Below, piece after piece: positions 33,692-45,800 of a stretch of 64,000 nt of DNA (the first letter of the stretch is position 1; every line of letters begins with the position of its first letter). Source of the DNA: Magnolia sinica (Eukaryota; Streptophyta; Magnoliopsida; Magnoliales; Magnoliaceae); NCBI RefSeq assembly GCF_029962835.1, contig NC_080577.1, positions 4,526,001 to 4,590,000 of the forward strand, in the 5' to 3' direction. The notes beneath the pieces were generated by a model. The model was not told the DNA's origin. It saw only the letters and a list, made by a program, of their open reading frames with translations, and did not search any database. The position numbers were made by a program, and so were the translations under genes.

Positions 33692-36600
33692 CTAGTTTTC
33701 AGCTATAAGTTGCTTTCTAGACTCCATAACCTCCTTTATGAAGGGTGCCTTCTCTTCCATAAATTTGCACAGCTGCTCTCTTCGCTTTCCAAATTTGTGG
33801 CGGGCTTTGGCAAGGGCGTTTGTCTCTTTCAATATTTCTGCACTTAGGGCTTCCATCTCAGCTTTCTTGTCAGTTATCTTCTTTACAACATCCAAGGTGT
33901 GCTGAGAGGACCGTAGAACTTCTGGCTCAACTGGAAATCTGATTTCTGGATCACTGAAACAGAAGGACAGTACCCAGAGTCAAAATGTCTCTGACATTAC
34001 CCATGGAGAAGTGGAAGAAAGAAAACAGAAACATGTCTACCAAAGCTCAAGTAATTAATTTACATTCATACTATCAAGGAATGAATGATCCAAGGGTATA
34101 GAACAACATAAACCAACTTAACATTTCTACTCATCAATCATCACCACCATCTGATTAAAATTAAGGCAGCAACTTGGGTTCTGGTCAACCTGAACAAAAC
34201 CTAAACCAACCCTAGTTCAGGTTGGGTTGTCAACATCAAATTGGATTGGGTTCGGGTTGATCAAATTCAGGTCGGGTTGGGTTAGTTTAGGGTTGAGTGC
34301 AGATGGTGGTGATGGGGCCTCACACCTCACTGCTGACTAATTCTCATCAGATGATGTTTGCATATGCCACCATAATCAGTGTCATGCACTATCCCCTCAC
34401 TAAGATAAAACGCACGCTACTTTAATTTTTCAATTAAGAAAAATGATAACATAAAAACATTGCATGGTACAACAAGGAATTTGACCTTTAAATTCAGAGA
34501 TTTGACATAAGATCTATATTAAAAAAGAGGAATTTATAGCTGAAATTCCTTATAGTACCATACAACAGTTGTATGTGATCATTCATGGAAAGGGCTTTCA
34601 TGTAGCTTATATGAAGAACAACATTTATTACAGCACAAATGCCTAGATAAGATGAAGTGGATACCAGTGGCTAGAATGCCTTATTTACTAAAATTGAAAA
34701 TTTCTAATTTCCTGATCGGGCATGTACTGAGCTCGAACATATTATTTCTATACTTCCTGACCCTAAAAAGTAAATGTTACTTGAAAGATGTGTCAAAAAT
34801 ATGAATCTAAAACTGTCAACCAGTTACAGCTCCTATGATCACTTTTCACATGTAAAAACATCACATGAATGCTAGAAGGTCATAGCCGACGACAAGATGA
34901 AATAATGGGAATCCCGCACCAGACGAAATAAAATACTGCCTATAGTTTGTCAACACTCCCAGCAAAAGTCAAGGACTATTTCTTGTGCTGAAGAGCTTGT
35001 CGGAACTTCAAAGACTGTCATGATGTGCTTCAAATGGTTTCCGTGAGAATATAAGAACCTATTTATTGTGTGAAGAAATGAATTGTAATCTCTCCCATGA
35101 GAACAATCCTCCAAATAAACAGCAGTTCATTCAATCTAAATGGACAATAGAATTTGATCCATGCTACTTCCATAACCTTTGAAACCAACCCACTTCAATT
35201 CCAAAAGCACCGGTTATTTCTCTCCTCCCATAAAGCCCAAATCCCAACCAACAAGACCAGTCTCCAAAGCATCTTTCGTTTCTTCCCAATCCCGCCCACA
35301 CCACCCTCATTAACTAAGACTGAATTAGCACCAAGCAATGGGAATGTTTGCTTCCGAGGAAAATCTAGCTAGACTCGGAAACTCTTGGCAGAGTATCCTC
35401 CCACCCAACCAAACGACCTCCCAAAACTGAATCCCATTCCAACCCCTAAAGAGAATCCAATCCCCTCCTTGAATTTGCTCCCCACCCTGAACCGTCTTCC
35501 ATAGCGTCGAGGCCCTGTAAAGAGAGATGTCTTTTGTCCACCACTTTTCCTTCTTGACCCAATACTTCTTCTTCTTCCTTTTTTATTTATTTATTGAAGG
35601 ATGACAATTTATTAATGGGCAGAAAAACCACAAAAGGAATCTAAAGAAAAGAACGCAGAAAAGACTAGAGCACAAGCCCAATCTAAGCCAGAAAAACTAC
35701 AACCACAAAGCTTGGCATTCACTGCAGCCCAACTGATAACCATAGATCTAGCTTTAAAGAAGACTCTCTTGGCATTCCTCAAGCCCTCTCTGAAACATCT
35801 ACTGTTCCTTTCACCCCAAATGGACCATAACCCGCAGGGAGAGAGCCTCCAAACCACACAACCCACTGCCCCAATGCCTCCTCCATGCCACTGGCCAAAG
35901 AACTACACAATCGAATTAGGCATAACCCAGAGTACCCCAAAAGAATAATAATAATAAAAAAAAAGGGAACCTATCTTCCTTCGCAAAAGGGCATTGCAAA
36001 AAAAAAGAAAAGAAGACGAAGAACTGACTCATTTCTGAAACATAGCAGGCAAGCGCTGACAAGGATTAAGCCCCTCTTCTGCAAATTATCTTCCGTCAAG
36101 GTCCTCTCCCAACTGGCCAACCAAGCAAAAGCTGCCACCATAGAAGGAGCCCCACAACACCATAGAAATGCAAAGTAACTCTCTCGGCCCTGACCATACT
36201 TCCTAACTATCACCGCTCTACATAGCCAACCCTCTTCCATACCAAAGCTCTATAACCGTTTTCCTATCAATGCTTCATTCATAGACTCCCAACTTCTTTA
36301 TACCTGCACCCTGCTTGGATACCTCCTCTCACGACAACAAACGGAAGCGGGAGGTTCGATAATGCTGCTTAGATGCCTAAAGCTTCTGGTCACTTCTAAA
36401 TCATCTCTAATTTCAGTGGTAAATAATAATAATAAATAGGGGAAGATATGCGGAGTTTTACCAGAAAGAACCAAGAATCTCACCTCTAAGAGTTTCTAAT
36501 CTCAAAAATTATTATTTTTTTATTCGACCGAGAAAAAACAAACCATCTCTAAATCATCCATACTTATGGCCTATGTTTACATAGCCTTGGTTGATATACC

Positions 36601-39600
36601 ACTTAATAAAATAAAAGAAGACAATACTTGAAACCCTTAGGAATGCATTGTGGTTCCACTAAAACCAAATTTACCCCTTCTTGTTCGACATGCAATATGC
36701 GGTGTTAGTGCTTATCAGATTTTTGGCTGACAATCAAGACTTAGTCCACTACAGGGGATACCAAAAAAATATCGATATCGCTAATAACTGGAAATGAGGG
36801 GAAACATTGGGGAAACATGGGGAAAACAGTGGAAATTTTCAGTGAAACTTTAGCAGATGCTAAAATACACATATTTGCAAATTTATGAATATGAAAATTT
36901 TAAAAAGAATGCATACATAATAAGTTTCCATTTAATGGAGGCCAAAAAGCATGTGGTGTCATCCAAACATTCATCAATATTTCAAAATATTGACAACACA
37001 CGATATTTCACCAAGAAATCGTTGCCAGTTGGAAAGGAAATGAAAGATTATGGTCTTGATATCACACATGTTGCGATAACGATAATATCACGATATAATC
37101 GATATTATTATTGATAAATTGAACATTGCATACAACCATGCACCCATATAAAAATTGAAATGGAAAAAATTTTTAATAAACAAAATTTTGGCGATATTGA
37201 TATGTAGGCGATGTTATCAAAATATCGTTGATACACTGGTGATACAAGCAACACCTGGAATTTATACAGTTGATATTAGTGTTAGATTGGCAATATCAAT
37301 ACATTAGCAATATAAGTGAGACCTAGAATTTACATAGTAAAAAATATTGGCGATACTTAGAGATACATCGCCGATACTTGGAATTTTTGATACTACCATT
37401 GTCATCAGTATCATTACTAGTGTTATCAGTATCGTCGAGCTGGAGATACAGATAATATCGGGGATATTTTGATAATGTCGGGGATACTTCGAACAATGAT
37501 GTCAACTGCCACTTAAATACTTCATCCACACACAAATATACTACCTTAGGGGCTGTATGATTTATACAAAGCCTCCTTCTTTCTTGTACGATTTGTGTAT
37601 AAACACTAACATCTTTATTCTAACAGACTGGTGAGTCCACAGTTGTTTACTCTCTCAGACATTTGATTGGATCTGTTGGTCCCGCAATCCAATCGTATGG
37701 TGAATCTTGGTCTGCATTCCATCAGCCAGCAGTGCAGTCCAATAGTGGATCCAGATTGTTGATCCAAATACTGTATTATATTATAATTTCAACACCTTGT
37801 GTATGGAGTTCAACTGGGAAACTAGCAACTGTTATCACATTCAATGAGATGATTGTGTGATTCATATGACACAGATCATACAAATTTTGAAGTCCTGTTA
37901 AGAAATATTTGTCAAACATATTTGGAAAACAGAATTCCTTGTCATGAAAATGACATTGCAAAAAAAAAAGAAAAAAAAGGAACCGCTTCGGATGTGCTTA
38001 CCAATTTCCTAGGACAACAAGGATGCCATTTCCTCTCTTAATTCCACCGTCCAAAGAGATGGCCCCAGACTTTATACAAGCATTGGCCTCTTGCATGTCT
38101 GCCCTTGTTTCATAAACTTGGACCTCACCAAAAAGAAGATAGAATAAGGTTTCCCGAAGCCCATAGCCAGCAGCAGTCGTAATATGCATATTCATGTTTA
38201 GATTGATCATATTAACTGCATAACCTAGGAATCCATGTGGTGTCCTCCCAGATGGTAACAGTGGAACTGGCAAGGCCAGTTTCCTTTGGCGATCATTGCC
38301 TGTAATGTCTCCACTGTACGGCCTAGCATGGAAAAGTAGTCACCTTTAGAGTACAAAGTTTATAGAAATAAGGAAATGCAACAAATGCTGACTACAATAG
38401 TTAAACTGGCATCAATCATTCATGGCAGAAAGTACTGGTTTTTCTTGACAGAAAGCACACTACCTGGGGAATGAAATGTTTGTGCAAACAGTGGCATGTG
38501 CATGTGAGAGAGCATGGTGTCGGTGTGTGCATGAGCACAAGTGAGTGTACCCGTTTATGGAATTTAAATGCTTTCTAAACTACCTTATGTCTTCCAGACA
38601 TATAACACGAAACCGGCCATTTATAGTTTTCTCCGAGGCGGATGCTGCTTCATGAAGTGAACAGCTCCAGTCTATTTCTCCTTTCTCAACATACTTTTCT
38701 AAAGCACTTACAGCTTCATTGGACTTGCAGACTACCGCAAGCATATAATCTTCACCCAAATATTCTGCAAATATCCTGCAAAAAGTCATACTCAAATGTA
38801 AATCACACACCGGATCAAAATTATTAGTTGTTTCGTGAATATTGAGTATAATGTGCAGTAGTGAAATGGCTGCCAGAAGGTTTACCTACTAAGTCTATAG
38901 CTGTTTACTGTTCCAAGAAGAGCGACAACGCCGATTACATCTTGCACATACTGTTTTTCTGGTTCTCGAATCTGAATGGTCTTTAATAAATTACAGAATA
39001 CAGCAACAACGTCATCACCTTTGCCTTCAATCCTTTTCACTACTAGGTCTTTTGCATCCATCACATGGTCAAATGGACTGAAGGATAGAGGCTCCATCAA
39101 AACTGGCAAGTTCGTCACAATTTCATGTTCACTTTGAGTCAGTTTGCTAATTGATTTCCATCTTAATCATGTTGCTAATGATATCCTAAAGAGAATTATA
39201 AAAATGACCCCTGATTTAATAAAATGTGAAAACAATGATCCACTACATAATACTCATCATTGTTTGGAAGTACTAGCTTCCAAAAGGAAATAAAACCTTG
39301 AATGTTTCATCAAATGGATGAAACCTGCTCACCAGTTGCCAATAACAAGACTGTGTCTTACCATAATTAGGAAGCATTTTGTGTTTCACCATATTATAAT
39401 GAAAAAAAGTGTCTTTATAACTTCACTACATTATAACAAAAAGAGTGTCTTCATAACATCATTAGCGGTATAAATCAGGAACACCTTTGTAATTCTCCAT
39501 AACTTGATATCCATCACCAAAGAAGGGAAAAATATTAATGAAAGAAAATCTCTTAATGAGTTTCAGAACCTTCCAAATCATATATTTCTCGTGCAATTGC

Positions 39601-39813
39601 TGTCTTCCGATCATTGAGCAGTTTCAGCTTGTTTTCAATGCTTCCAATCTGTACCCCAACTTTAGCAAGACCTCTATCAAGTTTCTGCAGAAAAGAACAC
39701 ACGGAAGATTGAGCATAGTTTGAGTGCAGAAAGAACAAAGGATGATGGAACAAGCTACACTTCGTATGGTTGGTTCCTATATGCAAAAATTCATATTTTA
39801 AATAAAATTGTCT

Positions 39814-39849
<36 letters not shown>

Positions 39850-42800
39850 CTAAATTTCAAAGGATAGACCAATGGAATCCTAACATCATATATGCCCACC
39901 AAGTTACCAATCCATCACTTCACATTGGTTTATATATGTATATATATGTATATATACACATATATATACATATATAAACCAATGTGAAGTGATGGATTGG
40001 TAACTTGGTGGGCATATATGATGTTAGGATTCCATTGGTCTATCCTTTGAAATTTAGTGAGGTGAAACCAAATTACGATTTACAATAAACACACTTTTGG
40101 AATTGCTTCCAAGATTTGAGAGCACATTATTGAATCATTGATGAACTTTAGTAAATAAAGTACCCCAGTTCAGTTATTATTCGTGGAACCATGTCTAAGC
40201 TAATGACAGCCCTGAAAGCTATGATAAAGATGTTCAAGACCATAGCAACCAAGACAAATCTACTATCTAGAAATTAAATGCTTTATAATTTTTATTTTAT
40301 TATTATTATTATTATTTTAAAGAAAACAACGTGGAGTTGACAATTAGTGGAAGGAAGGATTCTTTTTTTTTTCTTTTTTCTTTTTTTTCTTTTTTTTTTA
40401 AATTTTAAATTTTAATGACATCAAGGTGTCCCCGCCACATTTTGAGGTGAGACTATTCCTTGCAGATGCATGCAATCACTAGAAAACCACGTCCATCAGG
40501 TAATCCCGGGAAGGGGAATCGAACTCGTGTCTGTGAGGAGCACACCCACGATGCTTGCCGTTCACCCAAACCCGGTGCGGGTTTTGGCCATTTTAACTAT
40601 CAAGCTTTCTAAGATATAATGTAACATTCATTGGAAAGGGCAAAGGCTAATTCACAGCCTCTTCACCTAATGCATCCATTGTATATTTGGCTCATCTCAA
40701 ACAGCACGCGTGAAACGCTTAGCCTACCAGGATTTATTCATGAAGCTGGGTAAGATATCAGATGTTTTGTTCATGAAGCTGGGGTATTAGGAAAATGCTT
40801 AATAAATTCATTGCCGTTCACTTTCAGAGACAGAAATCCCATTCTAAATTAGTACCTAGCATTTCAAGCAAAAGTTTAGCCTACCTTCCCATCTTCAAAG
40901 AGAGATGCCACCAAGGCATGTGCATGCTTAGGATCAAAGACATATGTATCTTGGAGAAGCAACATCCTTCCATCGGAACATTGAGAATGGACTATGGGAG
41001 TGCTTGGCTCAGTTAGGGTGGCCAGCTCCAATTTCGGGGCCCGAATAACTAAAATCTGCATAACATGGAATTGCAAGTTAGCAATCAGAAGAAGAAAAAA
41101 AAAAAAGAAGAAAAAAAAGAGAAAAGAATCCTTGCCACATAGATGACAGAAAATAAACTGATTCTAGAAGTAGCTTGCAACCTTAACACTAGTTCGAAGC
41201 ACTGGGTGATGAGAATGGGAAGCCACAAACTGGAAGTCCCCTTCTTCTCGAGGAACAGGAATTGAAGGCACGGTGCACTTCCCACGTCGGAAAGTATACC
41301 GAATTGTGCTGTCGATTTGCGATGATTCTGATGTTAATGTAAGTGCATGAAATTGATCATGTGTTGGTTCATCATGTATCCCTTCATCAACTCTGCCCTC
41401 GGAATCAAAAACTTCAAAGACAATATTTTCAAGCTGGGAAGCAGCAATGCAATGGCTAGGTACCTGAAATGAAACAAATGCCAGAAAGGAATGGACTGTA
41501 GATTACTAAAACGTATCCATGTTATTCCATAGAGAGAACCCCACACTAATGAATGACAGGAAATAAGAGGGAAACCAATTACCAACCTGAGACACCATTC
41601 TCAACTCTCTTTTAGCAATTTGAAACTCTTCCTTCAATAATATTTTCCCACCAAATGAAACAGAAAGATGCACTGTATCGGAGTACACAATTAGAGGCAT
41701 TGAACTGGATAACCAAAGGATATAATTTACTAACATAAGAGAATGCATGTGCCTCTAAACGATATGACTGTTTGCAAAGGGCCATTTTTCCGTGGCATTG
41801 CAACAGGGCCAGATGTACCCAGCCTCTAAAGCATAGGCATATGACTCTCCATGTTCGACTATGATGCCTATGTGACAGAATAAGGCTAGATTTGTAATCG
41901 ACTAACATAAAAGAATGCATGCCTTTTCTTGTATACTCCTCTTAAGGATAAAATTGTTTGAATAAGACTATATTTCTGTTACATTGCAACAGGGCCAGAA
42001 GTACATGATGAGGACATCCAAGCACCATATCGAGTATATCTAATGGGGACATCACGCGCACACACACGCCCCCCCTACGCACGTACGCAAGGAGGAGGAG
42101 GGCCCTACTGTCGATCCGGATCAATGACGATGTCCAAAGAGGGCCTCCTAATTAAAAGACTGAGTATTGATTCGTTGGAATGGGTCCGATAGTCAAGTCA
42201 AGCCCATCATGGGTTCTCATGATCATGTCCCACTAGTCTGATTAATCTCATATTTTAGGTCTTGCTTATTAATGTTATTTAGAATATCATGGACGGTTTA
42301 GATTGCTTTGATTAGTTGTTATTTTTTATTACTTCGTCGCTAAGTAATAGGTTGTGCACATGATGCGAGTTTTGAGGTATAGGGTTTTACTATAAATAGG
42401 CACCCCTTGTAGTCTTTCTAATTCATTGAAGTTTAATGAAAATTCATTCATTTTTTCTACTCCTCTGAGTTCTTGAGTTGTGGAAATTCAATTGGGTGTG
42501 AAGCCCTCCCTTCATCGAAGGGCCGACTACCGTGGTGCGAAGCCACATCTATCCCGATTCGCCCCCATCCTCTACCATCCCTATTTTTCAACTCCTATAA
42601 TCATCTACACTTCGAATTCGTTCTCTATCGCCACAATTCTTCTCCCTACAGCAGAATTTCAAAATCTGACCCTACAAGAGGGCTGAAACTTCGACGGAGC
42701 ACCACGCCCAGACCACACGTCGGATCGTCCTAAAAATTGGGGATTTTGGAGTCCTCCCTCCTCCCCTAGCCGACCAGACCCTAAAAGTCGGTTCTCGGAA

Positions 42801-45800
42801 TCGGGGCTCGCTCGCATGTGCGGTCAGGCTCCTGCGCACGTGCGTCAGGCCTGGCCCGCTGTCCGCACGTGTGGACTATCGCCAGGTTCAGATTTCCTAC
42901 TTATTTCATCCCTCTCATACCTATTTTCCATAACTCCAACCCTATATTGCATTATTTTCAATTTGTTTGTCCTTTTCTTACCCTAGGGTTCTCAGAACAT
43001 AAACTAGTGAATCCCTTGGATTAGGGACAAATCGTTGTGCATGTGTGGATGAGTTTTACTTCCCTTTGAGTATCGTTTGGTTCATAATTTTTATTGATCC
43101 AGCCCTAGCATGTGTAGCCCTGGACCCGCACAGATTCCCCTTGCTTGAATGTTTGAACTTTTGTGTGGGATGTGGAAATTTTATGTGAATGTTTCTGAAT
43201 TAGTTTGATCTAAAGCCTGAGATCTTGCATATCATAGTTAATTTTCATGTCCTGCATCAATATCAAAGGAGTGGACGAGCTGTGACCCATGCCTCGGTTT
43301 CTCTATGGCTAGATGATCACAACTCTAGATCGTAGGTGCATAGAAGACCTCACATGCATATTTGGTGCATCGTTGAAGATCCTACATTGGGGATATGTAT
43401 GTGGGCTACTATTTAGGAGCATAGACATACGTTTTACATGTGGAGACAAGTTTTTCGCCTTAGCTAGGGGTAATTTTATATTTGTTAGAGAGTTAGGGGG
43501 TTGTCTTATTCTGATTTCACAGTAGGAAGTAATTAGGATCCTTATTGAGAGACATCTTTTTGTAAAAGTCCCAACTATTTAAGGGTTATGGGAGCCCTAA
43601 TTTGGGGATGCTATGATTATTATGAATGAGATTTCTCCGCTAGGGTATTTCTCCTTACAATTTCTTGTGATTGGAGTGATGTGATGCCATGGTGTGAAGC
43701 CATTAATCCATTTTTTCCCACATTTTTCAACCCATTTCCAAAATATTCATCCTTACTAAAACCCAATACAAACCAAATCAAAACCTAACCTAAACCTACA
43801 CCTTCTCCTTCCCCCGACTTGTGAACAATGCCGTGAATAGTGATTTCTCACTTCAATTCCCCTTTTCTTATATTTTCGTAACTTTTAAACCCCAAGTTCC
43901 TAAATCTCCAATCCCAAACCCTTAACCTAATTCCCAATTAATCCAAACCTAGAATACTGGACCCTTGATGGACATATGTGAATCCCCTTGAATGTAGATC
44001 AATCCCCATGCTATAAATGGAAATCCCATATTCCATTGGGCCTATTTCTCTTTGATCTATATTTTTAAGGACCTATATTGCAGGATTGAATTTAGTTCTT
44101 GGATCTAAACATAGATGCTTACTTGAGTACCTTTTATATTTGTGGTAGATTATATATTTTTTATATTTTCCCATTATATGATAATCCATTGATTAATCTC
44201 ATGACATCATTTTAGCTTAGTCTCACATCCTGCATCAAATTTTGATACAAGAGCCTAAGTTAGCATAGGGTTAGTGTGTCCGTCAGATTAGCGTCTAGGG
44301 TTTACACATTGTCGCGTTTCAAGTTAGTAGCCTTCCATTTTCATCATATTGTATTTAGGATTTTAGTGGTTAGTTCTCCCTAATTAGCGTGTCTAGTGTA
44401 TCCCTACCCATAGTGGGCGTGGTTTTGGTCTACACCCCATAATGAACTCGGAACAACTTACTGAAGCCCTCAATCTTATCAACCACCGTTTGCAGTCATC
44501 GAGGCCCAAAGTAGAACCACCGGTAACCAACTAGCAGCCTCCAGGAACGAGACCAACTCGTATGAACCAGTTGGAAGTGTCCCTCCAGACAAACCCCAAC
44601 AATGGGAAAAATGCTCAATCTTAAACAAGAGGTGAGTTGGAGAAAACCAAGTTCAAGAAGAGCGTGAAGATTGAGGCCTCAAGTTATGACAGTCGCTTGG
44701 ACCCCAAGGCCTTCCTTAATTGGCTTGCGGACATGGATCATTATTTCGAGTAGTACAATATGTCTGATCGCCGTCGGGTGAGGTTTGCCAAGTTGCTTTG
44801 GACGAATGTAGAGTAGAAGGTGAAAAGGTCTGGAGATGACCCAGTCTCACTGTGGATCGAGATGAAAGAGATTTTGAAAGAAAAACACATTCCCTTCTCA
44901 TACCGCTAGAAGCTTTTGGATCAATAGCAATCTTTTCGACAAGGATCAATGCCCGAGGGTGAGTACATCGCCAAGTTTAAGAATACATGATGTGTAGTCA
45001 CATCGAGGATGACCCATTAGTGACCCTTTCCCGTCTTAGAATGGGCCTTCGACTCGAGCTTCAACAAGAGCTCATTCCTCACAACGTGAACACCCTAGAG
45101 CATGCCTATCAAGTGGTGCAAGAGGTTGAGGGGTATTTGAAACAGCAACTTGTGAGGCGATTCGACTCTCGTGAATCCAAAGTCAAGGCCACTCCCCAGG
45201 GAGCTAAGCCTAGTTCTGGGAGCCAATCTAAAACCACTACCAGTACTGAAGGTAAAGGTCTAGCTAGTACCAGTTCGAGGGGAGGTGAGCAAAAGCGGTG
45301 TTACAATTGCGAAGGATATTGTCATTTCGCATACCGGTGTCCTGAGAAAGAGAAAGGCAAGGCCCTCATAATTAGCGAGTATGATGAAGATGTTGATGAA
45401 CGGGGTGATTGTGAAGAAGAAGAATATTAGCCTAAAATTGGTGCTAGTGATGAAGTAGTTGGAGGAGTTGAGAACATGACACTTGGAGTTATAAGATGCG
45501 CCTTAGCCAAGGCTAAAGAGAGATGATTGCTGCAAGAATTCAATTTTCTACACTTACGTCAAGTGTGATGACAAAAACTGCAAGGTAATAATTGATAGTG
45601 GCAGTTGCACCAACGAGGTCTCCATCAGCGCCGTGTCTTGTTTGGGTTAGAAACTCGTTCCTCACCCTCAACCCTATAGAGTTTCAAGGGTTCAAGTTTC
45701 TCAACAGTGTCTCATTCCCATTAAGTTTGTTTCCTATAAAGACACGTTGTAGTGTGATGTCTTGCCTATAGATGCATGCCATATCATTTTGGGTAGACCT

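Larger units (their letters stand above)
33954..38001. other. Last GMI1 intron, 4 kb
   Basis: The contents in order are: a GGGTTGGGTT-type patch (34165-34300), two LINE fragments (listed separately), and a CGATATC-type repeat (36740-37520). The rest is AT-rich without recognisable features. DMS3 has its matching intron here too (26836-27678), but only 0.8 kb long. Confidence 0.6.

Noticed and set aside
35971-36240. 89-codon minus-strand frame as a host gene
   Set aside because: It carries the L1-type zinc-binding RT pattern and is followed by LINE C-terminal text and an A-rich tail.
39720-39977. 85-codon frame of alternating Tyr and Ile
   Set aside because: It is the translation of a (TA)n run and the palindrome.
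41334-41585. 83-codon minus-strand frame over a GMI1 exon
   Set aside because: The real GMI1 exon here (41182-41463) uses another frame, which splices cleanly on both sides and matches the SMCHD1-like fold pattern.
41672-41704. A more upstream acceptor for the GMI1 exon ending at 41587
   Set aside because: The acceptor at 41705 (TATCCAG) would break the frame with the previous exon. The one after 41672 (GATACAG) keeps it and gives a continuous [15 protein letters not shown].
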